Shown in pieces: positions 53,124-63,129 of a stretch of DNA of 64,000 nt. The translations under genes and the position numbers were made by a program. The notes under the pieces are model-generated. The model saw nothing but the letters and a program-made list of their open reading frames with translations. It was not told where the DNA came from and did not search any database. Every line of letters starts with the position of its first letter. The first letter of the stretch is position 1. Origin of the DNA: Albugo candida (Eukaryota; Oomycota; Peronosporomycetes; Albuginales); contig JBDOQK010000018.1 of assembly GCA_040437565.1 (NCBI GenBank), positions 1 to 64,000 on the forward strand, given 5' to 3'.

Positions 53124-54667
53124 CTAGCTAACAACACGAAGATAACTCGATTCGACGACTACAGTCTGCCTAGACTTTGACACATGCGATGCAACAGGCA
53201 ATTTTTCAGCTTTCTGATCGCATTTGTTCATTGAGACAGGTTTCCGTACGAGTCTTCCGGTCGGAAATCCATCGATAAGCTCCGGAACATCGATCTCAAA
53301 AGAGAAGTCTTTCAAATAGCAACATACGAGATTGTGCATGTGATTGTACGCTGATGTTCGCTCGACTTGTGACATTGTGTGCAAGCGTTTCGTGCTTCCA
53401 AACAGAATCATACGGACGTTTTTCGGCCTTGTGAGGCATAAATCGCTGGTCGTTAGATTGTGGGAGTGCTGAGGAGGGATGTCGCAGTCGTCGAGAGGTC
53501 GTAATGTTCGGAAAACACGCTCTTTACTCGCTTTCCTGTCGATTACATTTGCGTCAGCCTTTGTGAATCGATCGAGTAATGGGACGATCAGGATGGTAGG
53601 ATCATTGACAGTGTGCATGAACAGTAGAACCGACATAAGAACGCGGATTGTGCTCGAGTTGAGCTCCTGAAAGAGCATTTGTGCGCCGGCAATGAGTCCA
53701 TTTACAACAGCAAAACCTCCAGAAACCATCAAGACGCTATTGGCTGTAAATTGCTCCGGATGGCGCNNNNNNNNNNNNNNNNNNNNNNNNNNNNNNNNNN
53801 NNNNNNNNNNNNNNNNNNNNNNNNNNNNNNNNNNNNNNNNNNNNNNNNNNNNNNNNNNNNNNNNNNACTCGCTTTCCTGTCGATTACATTTGCGTCAGCC
53901 TTTGTGAATCGATCGAGTAATGGGACGATCAGGATGGTAGGATCATTGACAGTGTGCATGAACAGTAGAACCGACATAAGAACGCGGATTGTGCTCGAGT
54001 TGAGCTCCTGAAAGAGCATTTGTGCGCCGGCAATGAGTCCATTTACAACAGCAAAACCTCCAGAAACCATCAAGACGCTATTGGCTGTAAATTGCTCCGG
54101 ATGGCGCACTATATGGAGCAAGAAGCCTCCAGCCAGAGTATCTGTTGTTGCATTGTGGTGCATCGTGTGATATAACGATACGCAGTTATCTCGCAAGTCT
54201 CTGAAAAACACTCTCACATCTGAAATTCCAATGGACGGATGATGAAATGTTAACAAAATCCACTGAAACGCTCTCAGAGCATAACTGATACCATCCATGC
54301 TCGTGGATACGATGCTTTCCAGAGTGTTTGTCACGGTATGCTATTTAATGGCTCAATTAGTACTCTTCAAATTAAACTGTTGCAAATTGCTCACCGATAG
54401 CTTTTTCAATAGCGAGAGGCTTCCATAGTATTCAAAGTTGCGTCGACTTTTCAATTTAAAATAATTCCATAATGTTTCTTTTGGATGCGTGAGTACAAAT
54501 TCCGTCATAAATCGATCTTTTTCCAAAATCTGCTGTTCTTCGGAGGAAATGTTTTGCCTCTCATAAATAAATGCTTGTAATACACGACATGTGGTGGGAG
54601 TCGCGTCGAGGCTGAGCGTGTGAGTCAAAAACGCGTTTAGATACGCAAAACGTAATATACGTCGCAT
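53124..54667 (-). CDS. Helical protein of unknown function
   Basis: I do not recognise a family. Exon 1, 54395-54667 (ATG 54667), and exon 2, 53124-54340, splice over a 54-nt intron (GTGAGC...AATAG). After removing 341 bp (gap 53767-53866 and 241-bp copy) the protein is about 382 aa. It is mainly alpha-helical and Leu-rich with possible HEAT-like pairs (GFAVVNGLIAGAQMLFQEL; TIRVLMSVLLFMHTVNDPTI; ISYALRAFQWILLTFHHPS). The N terminus includes QNISSEEQQILEKDRF. There is no signal or clear membrane anchor. A larger antisense-overlapping open frame upstream (54696-55061) might be another 5' exon, but I found no junction. Confidence 0.6.
53526..54107. repeat. Direct copies of 241 bp flanking a 100-N gap
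   Basis: 53526-53766 is repeated at 53867-54107 around N at 53767-53866, inside the unknown helical-protein gene. Collapsing restores one frame. Confidence 0.92.
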
Positions 54668-54976
54668 CGCGTTTGCAAAAATGACAGTCAAATGCTTAGG
54701 AATCGGATGTTAACATTGATGTTGCTGCATCGTCAGTGGGACGAGCTCTCGTTCTATCCATTAGATCCATCTCAACGCACTGTTCGAAAAAACTGCGTGA
54801 GACTCGGTGTCGTTTGATTGTATCAGCACGGCGACCGATACAACAAGTAAAAGCCCTCGACATCTTTTTGTCCAATTGTAACAGACATAAATTCGGAATG
54901 TTTGTCAAACGTACAGCCAATGAGAAGGCATAAGCAGCAATGCGAGCGCATAAACAACCAATCAGTCGCACGCAAA

Positions 54977-57900
54977 ATGAACGGAAGAATTCTTTGCATT
55001 TACCGCCAAATCGCGTAAGTAGTCCGCATCGAAATGGCATTTTGACTCCCTTGCGCATCACACAGATACCAATTCGATGCTCCTCTAGACGAGGATGTCA
55101 ATGGAAATCACCAAATATCCATCGAACTCGTCCAAAATCTCATTTTCTCGCTGTTTTCTCTCCCGCCAGAAAACCAAATCTTCGTATCTCTCAATGATTT
55201 CTGCGTAATTGGCTCCTTTCACGAAAATATGAAGCTTTTTGCCGCGGAGAATGCCATCAGCATCAACGCTCCTTTACTTTCTTTCGGAAATATTGCTCAA
55301 CCGGAGCTTCGATTACTCCTTCTCGATGAAACCGCATCTTCCAGCGATCCCATTTGCTCGGATTACGCGAATATTTGTACTCGATGCGTCTTTGGTGACG
55401 TGTCGGTGTTCCAGCCGGTATATCGCTCCACGAAGATCACATCGGATTCCCAAAGTATTTGTGTGATGTGTCGTGCTTGTGCACAAAGTTGTACAACGGG
55501 TATGGAGAGACCTTTTGTGGCGATGCTTTAACACCTTTTCTTTGGATAGCTTCCAAGCTTTTGGATCCGTTAGAATGGCATCAAATGATTGCGAAGAATT
55601 CTCATCCTTCGTTCATTTCTTCTGTAATAACTGTCTCTGGCGATTCCGATGTGACCGCCCCCCAGAGCTACATCAAGCTTCCGTGGGATCTCAATATCAT
55701 GGGTTCAGGTCAATCTGTCTTCCTCTGCGTCCAACGCGGTAAGAACGGCTGCTAAGAATCCTTTCCAAAGGCGCTGACTCCCTCGTCACAGATAAACGGC
55801 GGGCGCTGACTTCAATCGATCTCGTTGAGATTTCCAATTGTCAGTTCCAATTGACGTCGGAAGTGGTACCTCTTTGCAGAAACAACGACGCATTCGGGAT
55901 CACAGATGTGCGGGTGCTTTACGGAAAGGATGCCGAGATACCGAAAGGATACATTCGATCATCCACAAGTATGATGTCGGACAACTTTGACGTGTATCTT
56001 TGCTATCAATTGGCTCCACTTTCCGGCTTCGTATGCAACAATGAACACAGCGATATTGGAAAATGTCTTTTTTCAAGTCGCTTTTCCACAACGCGATCTT
56101 TATTGGACTTTGATGTATCTCAATGGCTCATTTTTCTGTCGATACGAGCGGCTCGTTTAAAATCGGATCGAGAAATGATGCAAATACGATACAAAGAGAA
56201 GGAGCCCGAGATGCTGAGTCGTCTACATGCCGGTCTTGGTCGTGTGTTGCAGTATGAAGATCCTTCCATGCAACAAGCAGCAAGGATGCACATTCCGATT
56301 GAAAGACTGAAACGCGATGCAGCTCTTGCCGTTTCAGACTCGAATTCCTCGATGGACGAAGCGCTTGTGCGCCAATTGTTGCATTGGTTCAAAGCTGAAT
56401 TCTTCACTTGGACAAATCAGCCGAAATGCTCTTCTTGCGGAAATGAAAAGACTCGTTATTTACGCACTGAAGGCCCACAAAGCGACGACGAAATCCAAGG
56501 CAATGCGAGTCGAGTCGAGATATACGAATGTGACGTATGCCATGGCCTTACGCGATTTCCTCGGTACAATAATCCAATCAAACTCTTAAGCACGAGGACG
56601 GGAAGATGTGGAGAATGGGCAAATTGCTTTACACTTTGCTGTCGTGCGATGGGCTTTGATGCTCGCTATGTTTTGGATGTGACGGATCATGTATGGACGG
56701 AAGTATATTCCACTGCTCAGAATCGCTGGCTTCATTGTGATTCATGTGAAGATCAATTGGATGCTCCTTTGACGTACGAAGTTGGATGGGGGAAAAATCT
56801 ATCGTACATTTTCGCTTTTTCCAAAGACCAAGTGGTTGATGTTGCTCGACGATACACAAAAGATTGGGAATCTGTGCTTTCACGTCGAGTCGATGTGCCA
56901 GAGGAATGGTTGGAACAAGTGCTCGAGAGGCTAAATGTGGAGAAACAAAGCAGATTAAGCGCTTGTCGAATTGCCACATTGAAAGAACGTCACGTTTCCG
57001 AGCAAAGAGAGCTTCATGAGGAAAGAAAAAAGCCATCGGGTAACGTCCAAGGAAGAGTATCCGGCTCGGCAGAATGGAAGCGTGTGAGAGAAGAAGATGG
57101 GTTGAAGTCGACGTTTGTTGATCATGGATGTGTAAAGCTCATCTCACGCTTGGACTCGATAAAGACAGTTTCTGTTCAGCACGTTGCAAAAGAGCTGTGT
57201 CAAGTGATGACAATCGGATGCAAGAATCCTGATTGTGTGAATCCTTACTGCTTCCACCTAAGGAAACAGAATAGTGACTTTGCGTCATATGATGCAACGG
57301 ATATGCTCGTTCGAAACTTGCAGTCGATTTCTGCCGTCTCTGGTGTCGTAAGTGCTGCTGGGATATCGTCTTTGTTGTGTTCAGAGAAATCGGATATCCG
57401 TAGCGTCATTCTCCGGCATTCACCGTCGTTATATTTGCCCATGCAGGATGAACTGGTCCCACCAAAGTGTATGCTGGTCGATATTTCAGGGAAGGAAAAC
57501 CATGTGGAGAATATCGATCGCTGCCCAATGAGAAAACCTTTTCGATTATACAGTCTTGCTGATTCGGATTCTGACTCGGAGAGAAATTGCAGCCTTGCTA
57601 TGGTTCCCCGAAAAAAGCTCCAAATTGCATTGAGTGGCACTCAAATCGAATCGTCTCAAAGCATTGGCCTCTCCTTCTTGCTTCGTTTCGAGCAACTTCT
57701 GCTGGGCGACACGGAGAATGCATCGGTGTTTACTATCAGCTTTCAACAAGGAGAGAATGTGATTGCTTTGGCGGACTTTGTGATTGTCAAATCTTCAGAA
57801 CGTGCAGTTGCAGTGAATATGAGGATGAAGTCGGAATGGTGTAGCGCCAAACAAGTGCTCCACTTCCATGAGGCGATCGCTGTTGGGCTTTCGTTCTCGA

Positions 57901-59025
57901 AGAATGGGATGATTCTCTGCCAAAATGGAGAGTCGGTGGCAACTATACCCGCATTTCCACAATGCTTCTCAGTACTCTCATTAACATTGTGCGCTACCGG
58001 AAAGCAAACAATTATCTTGTTGACTCATTTGGCTATCTTCACGTCTCCAACATTTGAAGAGAAGCTTCTGTCTTTATCGGCGGAATTGTATCGGCGCTTT
58101 ATCCCATGGAAATCGCTAAAAGCGATATCTGTGAACGGTGCAAGGGCCAAACTTTGCCAGGATCCAATCGCAAGTGTGCAATCAAGCTGCAGAATCGCAC
58201 GTGTTCGATGTAAGAATCCAATTTTTTTCGCTCAATATCCCCTCATTCTCTTGCGTGAAGTATGGGGAGAAACCTTTTTCAATGGCATCGAATTCGTCTA
58301 CGAGCGCGATCAAACTGAGACATCCACAGACCCAGCTCCAATTTATGGCACGTTTTTCGGCAACTCAATTGCTTCCGCCCTCAGAGAAATTCCCACAGTC
58401 GAAGTCACACTAATGCCATTCGAGTTCATCACCGAAATGAGTGGCCATAAAGGCGCTTGGCTTGACTCCATAACTCTCCGTACAAACTTCAAACGGACGT
58501 TCATGTGCGGTGGATCTGGTGGGGATTTTTTCAAGATCTCTAGTCCAAGTTTTATGGAAGAAATCCGCTCTATCGAATTCGCTGTTGGCGACCATTTGAA
58601 TGATCCAATTGCGTTCTTTGGACCGGTCAAAGCACCTGAGCGTACGTGTGCTTTTATCTGTAAGAAATTGAGGCTGAAATTGTGACTTAGATGCAATGGC
58701 AAGGGAATTGGACGATCTTTGTCGTTCTCTGACAGATGCGTCAAAACGCGCATTGACGCTGACAGCGATGCAGCGGTACGTAGAGAACCTTTGTGGGAAC
58801 CCAACAGAGCCGAAATATCAGCGAATTCGCGCTGGAAATCCGTATTTCGTTGAGAGCTTTGGGCATTTGAATTCTTTGCAGTTGAAGTTGAAGTTGAGGT
58901 GGTGCGGATTTTATGAAGAGGAGAGTGATGGTCAGGTGTATTATCATTGGAAAGAAGGCAAAGAGGAAAGATGGATGCTCTATTTTAGAGTGTATCTACT
59001 TGAATTGAGAAATAGATGTGAATAG
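54977..59025 (+). CDS. Giant peptide:N-glycanase with AZUL-like, ConA-like, jacalin-like and C-terminal PUB domains
   Basis: Removes N-glycans from misfolded glycoproteins in ER-associated degradation. Exons 54977-55014, 55066-55394, 55436-55738, 55792-58641 and 58691-59025; all junctions are phase-correct; 1284 aa. The core is intact: CSSCGNEKTRY, YECDVCHGLTRFPRYNNPIK (zinc CxxC pairs), catalytic GRCGEWANCF, VTDHVWTEVYS, LHCDSCEDQLD, YIFAFSKDQVVDVARRYTKD. After it come GCKNPDCVNPYCFHL, like an AZUL zinc finger; a concanavalin/LamG-like stretch (SIGLSFLLRFEQLL... SFSKNGMILCQNGE); a jacalin-like lectin segment (GAWLDSITLRTNFKRTFMCG, GGSGGDFFKI); and a PUB domain (VENLCGNPTEPKYQRIRAGN). The last intron (49 nt, GTACGT..CTTAG) joins PUB to the rest; read alone, PUB looks like a separate 109-codon gene. 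Animal PNGase has PUB at the N terminus. The first exon is short and the least certain. Confidence 0.88.
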
Positions 59026-59111
59026 TTGTTTATTGGTTTAGAGTCAAGAAGAGTTCTATTGAAGAAATGACGGTAATACATGTTCGTGGCTATTGCTTCA
59101 TCGGTATTTAG

Positions 59112-61637
59112 ATGAAGCGTGCATTTGTATCTGCTGGCTCGAATGCGATATCCAACGCATTTGTTAGCAACGATGCGATACGTTTGAGGTTTGAATGTGA
59201 CGAGAGGAAAGATAGTGTCGCATATTGGGGCGCGTATGGATCCTCCCACTCTATTGCTTTGTTAACAAGAAATGCAATAGTTCCATCGCTTCTTCAGATT
59301 GGACCTATTTTACATCCATCGATAGACGCATCGGCGTCCGAAAATATACGAATCACAAGTATTTATCTATACGATTACGAAGGTGTCGCAATTATATTCG
59401 CTGGTGATAGTAAAGGATCCGTTTATCTCTGGAATCAGTATCATACTCATACCATCAACTCAGAATGGAATCTGATTCAATTACTTAATGGTATCAGTGG
59501 TATTTCTGCAGTTTGTGCTGGAAAAACCGTAAGAAACTGGTTTTTTCTCGCTTCGGTCTCTGATGGAGTCATAATTGCCTGGAAATGGGACATAAACGAT
59601 AGTGCATGCATCAGAGAAGCTCCTGTCGAAATAAAGCTCTCCAATCCTTCAGATCAACGTCGTATCGTCAATGCAATGTCCATATTGCCCGTAAACACCC
59701 AATTAGAGGACCGAGTTTTGGTCGCTTTAGGCGGAGTGGACCACAAGATATTCGTTTACGAGCTGACAAGTGCCAATTCGTGGATGCAAGTGTTGATTCT
59801 TGAAGGTCATTGTGGCTGGATTCGTGATATTCAATTGTTTCCCATTTGCCAAATCGAGAACGCGACTGATACACAAGAGCTTCTCTTGGCATCTGGAGCA
59901 CAAGATCATCGCATTCGAGTATGGAAAATCATGATAGATAAGCGGAATTCGATAGATCGCGTGTATGAAGCGAGTTCAGAGACAATACTGACTGCACATG
60001 AAGACTGGGTCACATCGCTTCAGTGGATGGTACTCCCTTCAAGTGCTTCTCAATACTCACTAATGCTTCTCTCCTCATCGATGGACAATTCACTCATTCT
60101 GTGGGATGCCGGAACCATTGAGAAAGATAGCTGCCAATATGTTTCGAAAAGATCTTGGAAGCCAATCTATCGTCTTGGAGAGCTTGGAGGACATGGCGTA
60201 TTATCCGCATACGCAGTACCAGGGGTGAGCCATTATCACAAGATCCCGCTAGAGCTTACAATATTGACATTTTCTGGTCAATTGGAACGTTGGCATGCGG
60301 ATATTGACACATGTGTAAGCGGAATGCGATTTGCTCCTTCCATAGGGCTCACAGGACACACTGCAGCCGTAACAGATCTATCATGGTCTCCCCAAGGTGA
60401 TTATTTGCTCACAGTATCTTCCGACCAAACGGCTCGTATTTGGGCACCATCGCTACTCACCAAAATGTATCATGAGATATCCCGAGCTCAAGTTCACGGC
60501 TACGACATCAATTGTGCTTGTTTCGTCAAAAAAGCTCCGATACGATATGTTTGTGGTGCTGATGAAAAAGTGCTTCGGATTTTTATAGCGCCTGACGAAA
60601 TTGGGAAAAGAGTCGATCAATTGAGTCAGATAGAGCCGAAAGTTGTTGCAGAGCACGACTTTATACGACACGCATATCTTCCCGAACTCAGCTTGACCAA
60701 TAAAAGATCGGGTACGGAGCACAACGAATGGGTTTCTGAGAGTGACGGATACGTGAATCTGGATCCCAACGATTTGCATGGAGCTGTGCAGCTTCCTGTC
60801 GGTAGTGTGTTGAACAGACAAACTTTGTGGCCTGAGGTCCGGAAGCTGTACGGCCATGCAAATGAGATCCTGTCAGTTGCATCAAGCCACGACGGACGAA
60901 TTTTAGCGTCTTCTTGTAAAAGTCGTGAAGAACGTTTCGCAGGTGTTTGGCTCTGGGATACGGATAGCTGGGAACCTTTACCAGTATCACCTTTGCAAGG
61001 ACATACTTGCTCTGTGGTGCAATTGGCATTCTCTCCAAATGATTTCTACTTGGTTTCTGTGTCTCGAGATCGTCATTTCTGCGTATATGAGCGTGAGCGA
61101 AATTTCACTGAGTCTGCACCTCCATATCAACTTGTGACCAGACAAAAGGCGCATAAACGCATTATTTGGACGTGCTCCTGGTCTCCAGACTCTTTGTACG
61201 TTGTTACTGGCTCTCGAGATCAGACGATTGCATTATGGAAGAGGCAAGAGTCTGCGTTGGATTGGCATTCTCCCTGTAATTCTCTTTGTCTCAATGACTC
61301 AGTTACCGCTGTAGCTTTCGCTCCAATTCTTCTCCATACTCATGGGGAGCCTCAGTATGTATTGGCAGCAGGTCTGGATAATGGCGAAATCGTATTCGTG
61401 CGTATCGTACTCGAGAATGAAAAGATCATAATGACACGCACTGAAGTAACTTTGTTAAGTACGAAGGGCACCGATGTGTCTGCACAAAGTACGAATCACA
61501 TGAGTTCTCCGTCATCGACTATTACGCGTTTGGCTTGGCGACCAGGCTCTGATGCCGAGTTGACCCTTGCAGCGTCGAGTCGAGATGGATCTGTTCATAT
61601 TTACGAGATGCATCGCTCTATTTTCGAGGATATTTGA
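59112..61637 (+). CDS. ELP2: Elongator complex protein 2 (WD40)
   Basis: ELP2 is the double beta-propeller subunit of Elongator, needed for wobble-uridine modification of tRNA. 841 aa, ATG 59112, intronless. WD repeats are visible as LEGHCGWIRDIQLFPI, HEDWVTSLQWMV, LTGHTAAVTDLSWSPQ with LTVSSDQTARIW, LYGHANEILSVASSHDG, LQGHTCSVVQLAFSPN with SVSRDRHFCVY, and KRIIWTCSWSPD with TGSRDQTIALW. The Elongator-specific stretch HGAVQLPVGSVLNRQTLWPE between the propellers separates it from generic WD40 proteins. The start is 86 bp after the glycanase stop, leaving almost no promoter space outside that gene's 3' end. Confidence 0.96.
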   Translation: MKRAFVSAGSNAISNAFVSNDAIRLRFECDERKDSVAYWGAYGSSHSIALLTRNAIVPSLLQIGPILHPSIDASASENIRITSIYLYDYEGVAIIFAGDSKGSVYLWNQYHTHTINSEWNLIQLLNGISGISAVCAGKTVRNWFFLASVSDGVIIAWKWDINDSACIREAPVEIKLSNPSDQRRIVNAMSILPVNTQLEDRVLVALGGVDHKIFVYELTSANSWMQVLILEGHCGWIRDIQLFPICQIENATDTQELLLASGAQDHRIRVWKIMIDKRNSIDRVYEASSETILTAHEDWVTSLQWMVLPSSASQYSLMLLSSSMDNSLILWDAGTIEKDSCQYVSKRSWKPIYRLGELGGHGVLSAYAVPGVSHYHKIPLELTILTFSGQLERWHADIDTCVSGMRFAPSIGLTGHTAAVTDLSWSPQGDYLLTVSSDQTARIWAPSLLTKMYHEISRAQVHGYDINCACFVKKAPIRYVCGADEKVLRIFIAPDEIGKRVDQLSQIEPKVVAEHDFIRHAYLPELSLTNKRSGTEHNEWVSESDGYVNLDPNDLHGAVQLPVGSVLNRQTLWPEVRKLYGHANEILSVASSHDGRILASSCKSREERFAGVWLWDTDSWEPLPVSPLQGHTCSVVQLAFSPNDFYLVSVSRDRHFCVYERERNFTESAPPYQLVTRQKAHKRIIWTCSWSPDSLYVVTGSRDQTIALWKRQESALDWHSPCNSLCLNDSVTAVAFAPILLHTHGEPQYVLAAGLDNGEIVFVRIVLENEKIIMTRTEVTLLSTKGTDVSAQSTNHMSSPSSTITRLAWRPGSDAELTLAASSRDGSVHIYEMHRSIFEDI

Positions 61638-61695
61638 CCAATGGCGATATTTCTGACACTATAGCTTTCATCTAGAGGTAATCCGAATACAGTCT

Positions 61696-62568
61696 TTATG
61701 TATGATTGCCTTCAAGTATATCTGCCATTTGCCTCGCTAATACTGCATGCCGTTCACGTAATTCTTCTACTTGTGTAGCTGTAGCTCCTTGTTTACGCAC
61801 TTGTTCTTCCAGCAGTTCCAAACGTTCCTCAGCAAGCTTCAAACGTTCCATCACTATTTCCATACTTTGTTCGAAACGACATATTATTTGCTCTGTGAAC
61901 GAATTCTGCACCAATCCCAGCTTTAGAATCGCTTCGTGGCTGAGATGCGGCATTGTCGCGACATTTGCGATGTTGAGGCGCTCCATAGAGTCATACAAAC
62001 GCGTATTGTCGACGGCAGGTTGAGCTTTTTGTTGAACTTTTGGAACGATTTCCCACTTCAACTTCAAGTTCCTTAACTGTAACTCTGCTTCATTACTTGT
62101 TAAGGAGATGCATTTCAACTTGCAAGCATACAAACGGTCAAAATTGTAATTTTTCGTGAGTTTGGTCTCAAAAAAGAAAAGATTGGTTGGATTGGCAGAG
62201 CTGCTTCTGCAACCTCTTAATGTCTGGATGTAGAAATTAGATTCTTCTTGTTCGCCCCACGGCGTTGATTTGAATCCTGATGCGTATATCTCAACGTGAC
62301 GTACGGTAGCTGAAAACTGAAAATGGATTTGCTTGCACGTATACTCGCACTGTTCCCAGTCGAAATCAATTTCACACGCGATGTGCTCGTTTCTATCTAC
62401 TTGTTTCGAAGCACGTAGCTGCAGAAAAGGTTCTACCTTTTGAGAAATATCAACATCGGATATGTTAAAAGCATTTATGATAGAGAAACCGGAAGGTAAG
62501 GACGATTTATAGGCCTCTACGGGCATTTGATCAAGGCCTTCCGGGCGCCATGAGCTGAACATCTGCAT
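61696..62568 (-). CDS. Unknown protein with beta-rich domain and C-terminal coiled coil
   Basis: 290 aa from ATG 62568; the frame stays open to TTG 62610. The first 200 residues look like a beta-sandwich (DFDWEQCEYTCKQIHFQFSA, TVRHVEIYASGFKSTPWGEQ). The C-terminal 80 residues are coiled coil (MEIVMERLKLAEERLELLEE). The layout is loosely like PAAT/C10orf88-type proteins, but I would not name it. Intronless. It is convergent with ELP2, stops 58 bp apart. Confidence 0.65.
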   Translation of the reverse strand: MQMFSSWRPEGLDQMPVEAYKSSLPSGFSIINAFNISDVDISQKVEPFLQLRASKQVDRNEHIACEIDFDWEQCEYTCKQIHFQFSATVRHVEIYASGFKSTPWGEQEESNFYIQTLRGCRSSSANPTNLFFFETKLTKNYNFDRLYACKLKCISLTSNEAELQLRNLKLKWEIVPKVQQKAQPAVDNTRLYDSMERLNIANVATMPHLSHEAILKLGLVQNSFTEQIICRFEQSMEIVMERLKLAEERLELLEEQVRKQGATATQVEELRERHAVLARQMADILEGNHT

Positions 62569-63129
62569 TATAATCCGAACTTTGTTTAAGTACGGGTCGA
62601 GTGAGTACAAACTTTAAGGGATGATACAACCGATGCTGTATACTCGTTTGCTGAGAATATCGTTACAGCCCAACTTCAAAAAGCACGCTTTATACAAACG
62701 GCAGGATGGACGTGGGTCATTGCAAGAGAGTGACATGTTCGAAATCCATTTTTGCTAGTTTCATCCAATCAAATGCACTCATTAATATGAGGAGCGAACG
62801 AAATTTTTTCCGATCATCTGCATTCTCAATAATGACCAATCCAAAAGTAATGATAGAGATGTGCTATCCTTCGATTTTTAGACTTTAAAAAACAATCAAT
62901 CCGATTGACTAATACTCAGCCAATCCGATCCGTCCGCGCGGGTAAAAGCAGGAATTTAGAAATGCAATATCCGGCGAAATGAATGTAAGAATCAGATCAA
63001 ACAAAGGTAGTGCGATCGAATGAGATATAGAAATAAAGGAAATATAGAACACACGTCTTTTCCCGTCTTGGATCCTGCTGAATCGCTAAAGCTACGACTG
63101 CTCAGAATACAACTTCAAGGCAAGTGCCA
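62569..63129. other. Divergent intergenic region, nothing recognised
   Basis: Between the starts of the unknown coiled-coil gene and the acidic-protein gene. A 60-codon plus frame at 62706-62888 begins with an ATG but has no motif. Presumably two promoters. Confidence 0.5.

Noticed and set aside
57245-57640. 131-codon minus frame inside the glycanase
   Set aside because: Shadow of a well-supported coding exon on the other strand.
58696-59025. Separate PUB-domain gene
   Set aside because: It begins 10 bp after an apparent stop, but a canonical 49-nt intron joins it in frame to the glycanase; the single-gene model is simpler.
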